Positions 8,197-15,383 of a stretch of 64,000 nucleotides of DNA are shown piece after piece; positions within the stretch are counted from its first letter, which is position 1, and the number at the start of each line of letters is the position of its first letter. A program made the translations under genes and the position numbers. Origin of the DNA: Streptomyces sp. NBC_01262 (lineage in GTDB: Bacteria; Actinomycetota; Actinomycetes; Streptomycetales; Streptomycetaceae); NCBI RefSeq assembly GCF_036226365.1, contig NZ_CP108462.1:4834501-4898500 (forward strand), given 5' to 3'. Below the pieces are notes generated by a model. It was not told the DNA's origin. It saw only the letters and a program-made list of their open reading frames with translations, and made no database searches.

Positions 8197-8215
8197 AGTG
8201 AGACTTCTTCTCACT
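8197..8215. repeat. Small inverted repeat upstream of the 37-aa ORF
   Basis: AGTGAGA-CTTCT-TCTCACT is a 7-bp inverted repeat with a 5-nt loop, lying 81 bp upstream of the 37-aa gene start and 46 bp beyond the stop of the surface protein gene. It could be an operator for the small gene or part of the upstream gene's 3' end. Confidence 0.4.
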
Positions 8216-8230
8216 CCTTTCCCGGAACCG

Positions 8231-8267
8231 GAGTTGAGCCGTCTGCGTCCTGACGCCCGCTCAACTC
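8231..8267 (-). terminator. Hairpin at the end of the surface-protein gene
   Basis: GAGTTGAGC (8231-8239) pairs with GCTCAACTC (8259-8267) around a 19-nt G/C-rich loop. It overlaps the stop codon of the long surface protein gene and would separate it from the 37-aa ORF. Confidence 0.5.
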
Positions 8268-10366
8268 TTCGCGTGCCGACGCTGCTTGCGGCCACCGCCG
8301 CGCCGAACGACGTACACACCCACCCCGACCAGGCCAAACAGGCAGAAAAGGGCGGCCCGCCAGGGCGGCGTGCCGGTGCTCGCGGTCGGGACGGCGGTGT
8401 CGGTGACGACGGCGCCGGAGGACGCGGGAGAGGCCGCGCGGGCGGTTGCCGTGACCAGGGACTTCTTCTTCGCGGCGCCCGCGACCAGAGCGATGTCATT
8501 GCCGTCGCCCGCGGTGTAGCTGATGTGGTACTGCTTTCCGGCCACCATGAGGTTCTTGTTCTGAGGAAGGCCCTCGAAGAACCCGCTGACCTTGTCCTTT
8601 CCGGAATTCTTTATGAGTGTCAGCACTTTCTCCGGCTCAAAATCGAATTCCACCGCTCCGCCGAGCGTGACCTTGCCGCTCACCGTCAGCGGCTTCGAGC
8701 CGAGCCGCAGCGTGGTGCCCTTGCCCACGCTCAGCGCCTTCAGGGCGCGCGCCCGCGCCCGGCTGATGTCCAGCACCGCCCCGGACCCGGTGAGCCGCAC
8801 GCCGCTGCTGCTGCCCAGGCTCGCCCCGGAGCCCAGCGCCAGCATGCCCTTCGCGACCGTGGTCGTACCCGTCCAGCTCACCGAGCCGCTGAGCGTCACC
8901 GGCGCGGTGCCCGCCTGGGTGAAGGAGCCGGTGCCGCTGACGCGGTTGAGCGTCAGGGCCTTGGTCCGGTTCCGTACGACGAGCGAGCCGTTGTCGACGA
9001 CCTTGTACAGGCCGCCCCGGTAGAGGCTGCCGTCGCCGCCGGTCTTTCCGCTGCCCAGGTGGAGCGTGGCCCGCTTCTCGATGGTGGTCGAGCCGTCGTA
9101 GTACTGGGCGGCGGCGAAGGTGACGTCATTGCCGGGGACGCCCTTGATGACGATGTCCCCCGCGCCCGGCGCGGCCAGCGTGTCGTGGTACCTGCCGCCG
9201 CCGATCGGCGCGCCCAGCGTGACGGGGGCGTTGTAGGCGAAGGTGAGCTTCGAGCGGCGCCCGCTGGCCACGTGGAGGTTGATGTAGACGGTCTCGGCGG
9301 TGCCGGGCATGAAGATCTGGTGGGTGGTGCCGTCGCCCCACTGGACGTCGGCGCCCTCGATGTTGGTGCCGCGCTTGTTGAGCTGGTGGGCGACCGGCTT
9401 CCAGTTGAGGGAGGGGTCGCTGAGCGTCGGATTCGTGTCGCTGCCGCCGTCGCTCCAGCTGTAGTAGCCGGTGAGGACCACCTTGCTGCCGGGCCGGGTG
9501 TGGACGTTGATGTCGCTGCCGTACTCGCGGTTGTAGAAGACCTGCCGCTGCGTGATCGTCTGGTACAGCGGCTCGTCGATGATCCACGAGCCCTGGTTGA
9601 GGACCTTGCGGGCCCCCGGCAGCGCCGCCCAGGCGTTGGTGTTGCCGAAGGCCACACCCGTGCCGTTGTCGAAGACGCCCGTGAAGGGGTTGCTGCCGGC
9701 GATCTGCAGCGTCCCCCACATGTTGCGCGGCTGCGTCACCAGGCCGGATCCGCTGATGATGCCCAGGTTGAAGGCGCGGGTCAGCGACAGCCGCAGGGTG
9801 CCGTCGACCCGGATGTTGTCCTGGTTCTGCGCATAGCCCGGGGTGTTGTACGGGAAGCTCCCGATCAGCCCGGTGCCGCCGCCGGTGCCGTACTGGAGGG
9901 TCGCCCCGCGCTCGACGGTGACGGTCGGCGCGTCCGCGTCGCTGATGACCGCGTACGGATGGTTGCCGCCCGGCACCGTCACGCTCTGGTGCTGCCGGGC
10001 CTTGGGGAGCGTGAAGGTGCTGTCCCTGGTGAGGACCAGCGTGCCCGTCCCCCGCACTGTCAGGGTGCCGCTGCCGCTGATGACCCCGGTGTACGTGGTG
10101 GTGCCGGCCGGCACCTTCACCACGGCGTCCCCGGCGAGGACCACATCGCGGTTGGCCCGGATGTCGGCCGTGATGTCACCGCCGGACGCCGCCCGGGCCG
10201 TGGCGGGCAGGGCCAGGTCGGTCAGGGCGAGCGTCGCCAGGGCCGCCGCTGCCGCGATAACGCGTACGCGGACGCGGACTCGTGCTGCTGGTACTGCTCG
10301 TACTCTTGCCGTCACGCACAGGAGACGTGCGACAGCGCCCGCCGATAACGGAAATCCCCGAGGCAA
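8261..10366 (-). CDS. Beta-helix (autotransporter-repeat-like) surface protein with C-terminal TM anchor
   Basis: Up to 701 residues. A basic N-terminus leads into a hydrophobic signal segment ending ALPATARA|ASGG. The body is Gly/Thr/Ser/Asn-rich with repeated strands of the type GVISGSGTLTVRGTGTLVLT, GGLYKVVDNGSLVVRN and GTTTVAKGMLALGSGASLG. These are like the passenger-associated transport repeats of Gram-negative autotransporters, but there is no outer-membrane barrel. Instead it ends with one hydrophobic helix (about 669-686) and a basic tail, so the passenger should project from the Gram-positive membrane or wall. TTG 10366 is poorly supported by a ribosome site; GTG 10315 is an alternative. 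It starts 12 bp after the DUF1876 gene stop and may be co-transcribed. Role unknown; adhesion or surface structure is plausible. Confidence 0.7.
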   Translation of the reverse strand: MPRGFPLSAGAVARLLCVTARVRAVPAARVRVRVRVIAAAAALATLALTDLALPATARAASGGDITADIRANRDVVLAGDAVVKVPAGTTTYTGVISGSGTLTVRGTGTLVLTRDSTFTLPKARQHQSVTVPGGNHPYAVISDADAPTVTVERGATLQYGTGGGTGLIGSFPYNTPGYAQNQDNIRVDGTLRLSLTRAFNLGIISGSGLVTQPRNMWGTLQIAGSNPFTGVFDNGTGVAFGNTNAWAALPGARKVLNQGSWIIDEPLYQTITQRQVFYNREYGSDINVHTRPGSKVVLTGYYSWSDGGSDTNPTLSDPSLNWKPVAHQLNKRGTNIEGADVQWGDGTTHQIFMPGTAETVYINLHVASGRRSKLTFAYNAPVTLGAPIGGGRYHDTLAAPGAGDIVIKGVPGNDVTFAAAQYYDGSTTIEKRATLHLGSGKTGGDGSLYRGGLYKVVDNGSLVVRNRTKALTLNRVSGTGSFTQAGTAPVTLSGSVSWTGTTTVAKGMLALGSGASLGSSSGVRLTGSGAVLDISRARARALKALSVGKGTTLRLGSKPLTVSGKVTLGGAVEFDFEPEKVLTLIKNSGKDKVSGFFEGLPQNKNLMVAGKQYHISYTAGDGNDIALVAGAAKKKSLVTATARAASPASSGAVVTDTAVPTASTGTPPWRAALFCLFGLVGVGVYVVRRGGGRKQRRHAKS

Positions 10367-10378
10367 CTCCCGAGGGGA

Positions 10379-10648
10379 TCAGAGTCTCGGGTGCGCCGGC
10401 ATGTGCGTGACGTCCTCGATCTCGTGCGCGGCCTTGCCGACGAGCTGCCGGGCCAGGTCGTTGAGGGCGCGCGCGGCGGCCAGCTCCTCGCCGACCCGCT
10501 CCTGCTCGGGGTCGTGCGGGTGCCGGTTCGCGTGCCCGTGGGACCTCAGCTCGGTGCCGTCGGGAAGGCGCACCAGCGCGGCGGCCTTGGTCCTGGCGCC
10601 GTCCTCCCGGAAGTCCATCTCGATGTGCCAGCCCACGAGGGTCTGCAT
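10379..10648 (-). CDS. DUF1876 domain protein
   Basis: 89 residues beginning MQTLVGWHIEMDFREDG, with the conserved core AALVRLPDGTELRSHGHANR, then a helix with ALNDLARQL, matching the DUF1876 family common in actinomycetes. GGAGGTGG lies just upstream of the ATG, fixing the start. Longer in-frame readings cross the divergent CBS gene antisense and are shadows. The family is predicted to be a small alpha/beta protein resembling a double-stranded RNA-binding fold; its function is not established. It is divergent from a CBS-domain gene (132-bp gap), and such neighbours are often stress-related in Streptomyces. Confidence 0.85.
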   Translation of the reverse strand: MQTLVGWHIEMDFREDGARTKAAALVRLPDGTELRSHGHANRHPHDPEQERVGEELAAARALNDLARQLVGKAAHEIEDVTHMPAHPRL

Positions 10649-10780
10649 GGCGACCACCTCCAGCGGTTCCGCTTCCAGGGTGCTCCCGTGGGTGCCCCGG
10701 CCGCGACCCGATGGCGGAACGGACCGCGGAGGAACACGATGGAAGGACCAGTGGCCACGCGTACTTCCGGGAGGCCCACC

Positions 10781-11227
10781 ATGACCACCAACACCACCGC
10801 TCTGGACATCATGCACACAGGCGCCATGTGCGTCGGGGAACGGGAGTCCCTCGCGGACGCGGCGCGGATCATGCGGCAGGAGCATGTCGGCGCGCTGCCG
10901 ATCTGCGGTGACGACGATGTGCTGATCGGCATCATCACGGACCGGGACATCGTGCTGAAGTGCGTCGCCGAGGGCCGGGACCCGGACGCGATGACGGCGG
11001 GCGAACTGGCGCAGGGCCGGCCGCTGCTCGTCGAGGCCGAGGACGACATCGACGACGTCCTGCGGCTGATGGAGGAGCACCAGATCCGCAGGCTGCCGGT
11101 GATCAGCCACCCCGAGCACCGGCTGGTCGGGATGATCAGCGAGGCCGATGTGGCCCGGCATCTGTCGGACGAGCGGATCGCGGAGCTGGTGACGGCGGTC
11201 TGCGCGGAACAGGCCGTGCCCGCGTAG
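10781..11227 (+). CDS. Tandem CBS-domain protein
   Basis: 148 residues made almost wholly of two CBS motifs. CBS1 covers roughly 8-60 (VGERESLADAARIMRQEHVGALPI then IGIITDRDIVLK) and CBS2 about 75-135 (DIDDVLRLMEEHQIRRLPVI then VGMISEADVARHL). Stand-alone CBS pairs bind adenosine nucleotides and act as energy or redox sensors on partner proteins. GGGAGG precedes the ATG at 10781. It is divergent from the DUF1876 gene, with which it shares a control region, and has no linked effector domain. The partner is unknown. Confidence 0.88.
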   Translation: MTTNTTALDIMHTGAMCVGERESLADAARIMRQEHVGALPICGDDDVLIGIITDRDIVLKCVAEGRDPDAMTAGELAQGRPLLVEAEDDIDDVLRLMEEHQIRRLPVISHPEHRLVGMISEADVARHLSDERIAELVTAVCAEQAVPA

Positions 11228-11249
11228 GCCTCTGTCCGGTTCATCCGGT

Positions 11250-11594
11250 TCACGCCTCGTAGCCGGCCAGCGCCTCCTCCACCGTCGGCACCGGCCGGAA
11301 CACCGCCGACAGCCCGGTGGCGCGCAGGATGCGCAGCGTCATGGGGTGGTCGCAGACCAGGTGCACCCGCCCGCCGTGTTCGAGCACCCGGCGGCGTACG
11401 CGGCAGAGCATGGCGAGGCCCGAGCAGTCCATGAAGTCGATGGGCCCGAGGTCGATGACGACATCGGGGCCCGGGCGGTCGGTGAGGGTGTCCAGGTCCG
11501 GCGTGATGGCGCCGGCGGCCTCGACGTCGATCTCGCCGCTCAGCTCCACCACAAGGCACCCGTGCCTCGGATAGGTGCGCATGTACCGGGTCAT
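11250..11594 (-). CDS. STAS-domain anti-sigma factor antagonist
   Basis: 114 residues forming one STAS domain. The phosphorylation loop reads DFMDCSGLAML with the acceptor Ser at residue 58, matching SpoIIAA/BldG-type antagonists. The N-terminal strand CLVVELSGEIDVEAA is typical. In the partner-switching scheme the unphosphorylated form binds an anti-sigma kinase and frees its sigma factor; a SpoIIE-type phosphatase, such as the one at 22309-24369, would reactivate it. An RsbW-like ATPase also occurs at 14309. Whether these are partners is not shown by position. The ATG at 11594 and the internal one four codons later both lack a strong ribosome site. Confidence 0.88.
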   Translation of the reverse strand: MTRYMRTYPRHGCLVVELSGEIDVEAAGAITPDLDTLTDRPGPDVVIDLGPIDFMDCSGLAMLCRVRRRVLEHGGRVHLVCDHPMTLRILRATGLSAVFRPVPTVEEALAGYEA

Positions 11595-11640
11595 CCCGTG
11601 GATGAGATCACCGGAATGGGGCGTGAGGACAGTCTGTCAA

Positions 11641-11672
11641 GCACCTCTTCACTCGATCGAGTGAAGAGGTGC
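11641..11672 (-). terminator. 32-nt perfect palindrome after the aldehyde dehydrogenase gene
   Basis: GCACCTCTTCACTCGA and its exact reverse complement abut without a spacer, giving a fully symmetric 32-nt sequence 11 bp downstream of the dehydrogenase stop. As RNA it folds to a hairpin with a minimal loop. It is most likely the terminator of that gene, isolating it from the STAS gene. Confidence 0.7.
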
Positions 11673-11682
11673 ATAAGCTCAC

Positions 11683-13158
11683 TCAGAACGGAAAGCGGGT
11701 ACGCCCGTGCTGGATGGAGATCCACTTGGTGGTGGTGAACACCTCGACCGCGGACTCGCCGTTCAGCCGGCCCATGCCGGACTGCTTCTCACCGCCGAAG
11801 GCGATGATCGGCTCGTCGTTGATCGTGGTGTCGTTGACATGGATCATGCCGGTCTCGATCCGCTGGGCGATCCGTACGCCCCGCTCCACATCCGCGGTGT
11901 GCACCGCCCCGCTCAGCCCGAACGGGGTGTCGTTGGCGATCGTGACGGCCTCGTCCTCGCCGTCGAAGGGCACGATCAGCACGACGGGACCGAAGAGCTC
12001 CATGCGCAGCACCGGTGAGTCCGGCGACAGCCCGGTCAGGATCGTGGGGGAGACCAGCGTGCCGTCCGCCGTGCCGCGCAGCAGGACCTGGGCGCCGTCG
12101 GCGACGGCCTGGTCGATCTGGGCGGTGATGGCGTCGGCCTGGGTCTGGTCGATGAGCGGGCCGATCTGGGTGTCCTCGTCCGCCGGGTCACCCACCCGCA
12201 GGGCGGCGACGCGGGCTACGAAGAGCTCGGTGAACTCCGCCTCGACGGCGCGGTCCACCAGCACCCGGTTCGCCGCCATGCAGACCTGCCCCTGGTCGGC
12301 GAAGCGGCTGAAGACGGTGGCGTCCACCGCGTAGTCCAGGTCGGCGTCGGCCATGACGATGAGGGCGCTGTTGCCGCCCAGCTCCAGCACCGTGCGCTTG
12401 AAGTGGCCCGCCGCCACCGAGGCGACGTGGCGGCCGACGGTGTCCGAACCGGTGAACGTGATGACCCGGGGCACGGGGTGCTCGATGAAGGCGTCGTGGA
12501 TCTCCGCGATGTCGGTGACCAGCACGTTCAGCAGACCGGCGGGCAGCCCGGAGTCCTCGAAGATCCTGGCGATCAGCGTGCCGCCCGCGATCGGGGTGTT
12601 CTCGTGCGGCTTGAGCACCACCGCGTTGCCGAGCGCCAGCGCGGGCGCCACCGACTTCAGCGCCAGGTAGAACGGGAAGTTGAAGGGGCTGATGACCCCG
12701 ACCACCCCGACCGGTATCCGGTAGAGCCGGTTCTCCTTGCCCTCCTTGGGCGAGGGCAGGATCCGCCCCTCGACCCGCAGCGCGATCTGCGCGGCCTCCC
12801 GGATCATGTCCCGGGCGAGCCCGATCTCGAACGCCGCCCGCTGCCGCGTGCCGCCGATCTCCGCGACGATGAGCTCGGTGATCTCCTGCTCGTGGTCCTC
12901 CACGGCGCGCAGCGCCCGTTCCAGGACCAGCCGCCGCTGGTACGGGCCGACCGCCGCCCACTCGCGCTGGGCGCGCTCCGCCGCCCGGTAGGCGCGGTCC
13001 ACCTCGCCCACGGTGGCGACCGTGATGGAGGCGATCTTGTCCCCGCTGTACGGGTTGAAGTCGACGATGTCCCAGGATCCGCCGCCCGGCAGCCACTCTC
13101 CGTCGATGTACTGGCAGGCAAGACCGGACAGGTCCGTGAAGTCTATGAAATCGGCCAT
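11683..13158 (-). CDS. Aldehyde dehydrogenase family protein (benzaldehyde-dehydrogenase-like)
   Basis: 491 residues from ATG 13158, which has AAAGGG upstream; the 18 residues before it are rejected. The NAD(P)+-dependent ALDH fold is complete: cofactor-binding ISPFNFPFYLALKSVAPALA, the glycine motif FTGSDTVG, catalytic base region LELGGNSALIV, nucleophile Cys293 in QGQVCMAANR, and the late motif ELFGPVV. The pattern GQVCMAANR plus the C-terminal GGEKQSGMGRLNGE resembles the benzaldehyde/vanillin dehydrogenase branch of ALDHs. It should oxidise an aromatic or aliphatic aldehyde to the acid in the cytosol. It is monocistronic, with a strong palindromic terminator downstream and the XRE regulator gene upstream. 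Confidence 0.9.
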   Translation of the reverse strand: MADFIDFTDLSGLACQYIDGEWLPGGGSWDIVDFNPYSGDKIASITVATVGEVDRAYRAAERAQREWAAVGPYQRRLVLERALRAVEDHEQEITELIVAEIGGTRQRAAFEIGLARDMIREAAQIALRVEGRILPSPKEGKENRLYRIPVGVVGVISPFNFPFYLALKSVAPALALGNAVVLKPHENTPIAGGTLIARIFEDSGLPAGLLNVLVTDIAEIHDAFIEHPVPRVITFTGSDTVGRHVASVAAGHFKRTVLELGGNSALIVMADADLDYAVDATVFSRFADQGQVCMAANRVLVDRAVEAEFTELFVARVAALRVGDPADEDTQIGPLIDQTQADAITAQIDQAVADGAQVLLRGTADGTLVSPTILTGLSPDSPVLRMELFGPVVLIVPFDGEDEAVTIANDTPFGLSGAVHTADVERGVRIAQRIETGMIHVNDTTINDEPIIAFGGEKQSGMGRLNGESAVEVFTTTKWISIQHGRTRFPF

Positions 13159-13232
13159 CGCATCCCTTTCGCGAACCCCCCGGGTACCGCACGCGAGTTG
13201 ACTCACAGTCATGCTACGCGCGATGCGTCCGA

Positions 13233-14117
13233 TCAGGTGTCACGAAGGATATTCCGTAGCCGTTCCACAGTCTTGGCGGGAGTCAGGCTGTCGGAACACA
13301 GCTTCTCCATAGCCTTTCCGTACTGGGCGGTTTCCTCCCGTTTGTCGATATACATCGCGCCGGTGAGCTGCTCGACATATACGACATCGCCGATATCGGG
13401 CTCCGGAAAGCTCAGCATCGTGAAGGGGTATCCGCCCGCGGCCGGATAGCCGGTGAACTCCAGCGGCAGCACATGCAGCGTCACATTGGGCCGTTCACTG
13501 ATCTCCAGCAGGTATTCCAGCTGTGCCCGCATCCCCCGGGGCCCGGCGATCCGGCGGCGCACGGCCACCTCGTCCACGACCGCCAGAATGCGCGGCGCGC
13601 GCTCCGAGACGAGCAGCTTCTGGCGCTCCCGGCGCATGTCGACCCGGCGCTCGATCTCCTCGGTGGTGCCCGCGGGGTGACCAAGTGAACAAATCGCGCG
13701 GGTGTACTCCTCGGTCTGCAGGAGGCCGGGGATGAACTGCACGTCGAAGATGCGGATGACGGAGGCCGACTCCTCCAGTCCGATGTACGTCTGGAACCAG
13801 GGCGGCAGCACGTCGCCGTACCCGTGCCACCAGCCGGCGATGTTGGCCTCGCGGACCAGTCCGAGCAACGCGTCGCGCTCGTAGGGGTCGTTGATACCGT
13901 AGAGAGTCAGCAGGTCAGCGACATCGCGCTCCTTGAAGCTGACCCTCCCCAACTCCATCCGGCTGATCTTGGATTCGGACGCGCGGATGGAATAACCCGC
14001 GGCCTCGCGGGTGATGGCCCTGGCTTCCCGCAGCCTCCGCAGCTGCGAGCCCAGCAGGATGCGGCGGACCATGGACCCGCTGCCGCTGCTCCCGCTCCCC
14101 GGCTGATCTGTCACCAT
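13233..14117 (-). CDS. XRE-family regulator with DUF5753 sensor domain
   Basis: 294 residues. A helix-turn-helix (about 20-75) carries LRRLREARAITREAAGYSIRASESKISRME split across its helices; the rest is the DUF5753 domain (ESASVIRIFDVQFIPGLLQTEEYTRA, then ILAVVDEVAVRRRI and YVEQLTGAMYI). This is the WhiJ/AbaA-type regulator that in Streptomyces pairs with DUF397 proteins and RsbW-like ATPases. Both partners are next door (14309 and 14842). AAGGTGG lies about 8 nt before the ATG. TGCACGTGCA sites in the shared intergenic region are its likely operator. Paralogous modules affect development and antibiotic production in S. coelicolor, but the ligand sensed by DUF5753 is unknown. Confidence 0.92.
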   Translation of the reverse strand: MVTDQPGSGSSGSGSMVRRILLGSQLRRLREARAITREAAGYSIRASESKISRMELGRVSFKERDVADLLTLYGINDPYERDALLGLVREANIAGWWHGYGDVLPPWFQTYIGLEESASVIRIFDVQFIPGLLQTEEYTRAICSLGHPAGTTEEIERRVDMRRERQKLLVSERAPRILAVVDEVAVRRRIAGPRGMRAQLEYLLEISERPNVTLHVLPLEFTGYPAAGGYPFTMLSFPEPDIGDVVYVEQLTGAMYIDKREETAQYGKAMEKLCSDSLTPAKTVERLRNILRDT

Positions 14118-14210
14118 TCACGCCCACCTTCTCCCCGTGGCTCCAGCAGTCTGCCACTTAAAGGCTGCGTTGAGTACTTGAACGGTCACCCTCGATCGAC
14201 ACAACGTCCT

Positions 14211-14242
14211 CACGTGCATCGAGTCTTGCAAATGCACGTGCA
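14211..14242. promoter_or_regulatory. TGCACGTGCA operator-like sites, XRE/ATPase intergenic region
   Basis: A perfect 10-bp palindrome TGCACGTGCA at 14233-14242 is flanked by a partial copy CACGTGCA at 14211-14218 and TTGCA fragments at 14226 and 14250. The divergent XRE (start 14117) and ATPase (start 14309) promoters must lie here. Identical palindromes recur upstream of the DUF397 gene. Confidence 0.6.
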
Positions 14243-14308
14243 TCGGCCCTTGCATCGCCCTGGCGCGATCGGAGACGATGACCTACGTGCTGATATCGGG
14301 TGGTGCAC

Positions 14309-14821
14309 ATGTGGTCTGAGGGCGCGACAGTGTCGAAGCCGTTATGGAACGGGCTGGTCCCGGAGCGGTTGTCGTCGTCGAGCGCCACCTCCTGCGCGCT
14401 CCCGCCCCGCTTCGAAGCCGTAAGGGACGCACGGCGGTTCACCCGCTCCACCCTGCACCACTGGGGCCTGGAGGGCATCCTCGACGGCGTCGAGCTGGTC
14501 GCCTCCGAACTCGTCACCAATGCGCTGCGGTACGCCGTCCCCGACATGGCGCCGAACCTGCCGCCGGAGGCCCCCGCCGAGGCCCCCGTGCTTCTCAGCC
14601 TCGTCAGATGGTCCACGCGCGTGGTCTGCGCCGTGCGGGACCCCAGCAGCCACGGCCCGATTACCAGGATGGCCGACTTCGTCGCCGAATCGGGCCGCGG
14701 ACTGCACCTCGTGGAATCCTTCAGTGAAACCTGGGGATGGCACCCGATAGGTGGTGCCGGGAAGGTCGTCTGGGCGCTTTTCCAACTGCCGGAAAAAACG
14801 CCGGAGAGCGACCGACCGTAA
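14309..14821 (+). CDS. RsbW-like ATP-binding protein (HATPase_c_2)
   Basis: 170 residues from ATG 14309, where GGGTGG is well spaced; GTG 14300 and 14303 are possible. It is a stand-alone GHKL ATPase: the N box reads ELVASELVTNALRYA, the G1-like element VVCAVRDPSS, and the ATP lid GRGLHLVESFSETWGW. Such proteins act as anti-sigma factors or Ser kinases of STAS antagonists; the many Streptomyces copies next to XRE-DUF5753 and DUF397 genes have no defined target. It sits between those two genes and is divergent from the XRE gene. Ends convergent with the DUF397 gene, 20 bp apart. Confidence 0.9.
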   Translation: MWSEGATVSKPLWNGLVPERLSSSSATSCALPPRFEAVRDARRFTRSTLHHWGLEGILDGVELVASELVTNALRYAVPDMAPNLPPEAPAEAPVLLSLVRWSTRVVCAVRDPSSHGPITRMADFVAESGRGLHLVESFSETWGWHPIGGAGKVVWALFQLPEKTPESDRP

Positions 14822-14841
14822 CTTTTCGTCACGTCCGGGCG

Positions 14842-15075
14842 TCACATCAGGTGGTCGAACTCCCCGTCCTTCACACCGAGGATGAGCGACTCGATCTCGG
14901 CCCGCGTGTATACCAGCGCGGGACCGTCCGGGAAGCGTGAATTCCGTACCGCGACATCACCGTCGGGCAATGCGGCCAGTTCTACGCAAGTGCCGTTTGC
15001 GTTGCTGTGCCTGCTTTTCTGCCAGACGGCGTCCTGGAGCTCGGATGCCGCGATGCCGTTATACGTGTGGCGCAT
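14842..15075 (-). CDS. DUF397 domain protein
   Basis: 77 residues from ATG 15075 with GGAGAG 5 nt upstream; the longer in-frame reading includes Cys-Thr repeats that come from the operator DNA and is rejected. The core is standard DUF397: VWQKSRHSNANGTCVELAAL, then VAVRNSRFPDGPALVYTRAE, ending GVKDGEFDHLM. DUF397 proteins are small cytosolic partners of XRE-DUF5753 regulators and are proposed to antagonise them, in a toxin/antitoxin-like or anti-regulator manner. Its promoter region carries two further TGCACGTGCA palindromes, implying control by the neighbouring XRE protein. Confidence 0.92.
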   Translation of the reverse strand: MRHTYNGIAASELQDAVWQKSRHSNANGTCVELAALPDGDVAVRNSRFPDGPALVYTRAEIESLILGVKDGEFDHLM

Positions 15076-15383
15076 ATGACTCTCCAGTGAGGAGTGAACT
15101 GCCGTACCAGATGGGGCAGATGATAGCCACGAAAGAAAACCTGTGCATCTGCACGTGCAAGTGCACGTGCAGTTACCGTGAGTGATAACCTGTGAAAAAC
15201 CTGGAAGCGTTTGCACGCGTGCCCGCATATGAGACGCGTACACCTCAAGAACGGTTCACTCGGCGCGGTTTCTCCCGTCGGCGCGAAGAAAGTGCGGAGC
15301 GTCACACTTCCCCGGTCGGATACGATATTGACCGTCCGTAGAGGAAATCCTCACCCGCAGTAACGACTTGGGAGCAGCCGGCA
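15076..15383. promoter_or_regulatory. 308-bp control region between DUF397 gene and metG
   Basis: It holds two perfect TGCACGTGCA palindromes (15150-15159 and 15162-15171) spaced 12 bp centre to centre, with a GTGCATC fragment before them and TTGCACGCGTGC near 15210. These are about 75-95 bp upstream of the DUF397 start. The right half (15240-15370) should contain the metG promoter, and GGGAG lies before the metG ATG. I see no ORF or RNA gene. Confidence 0.6.

Noticed and set aside
15076..15243. Cys-Thr repeat peptide upstream of the DUF397 protein
   Set aside because: The repeats are the TGCACGTGCA operator DNA read as codons; ATG 15075 has a proper ribosome site.
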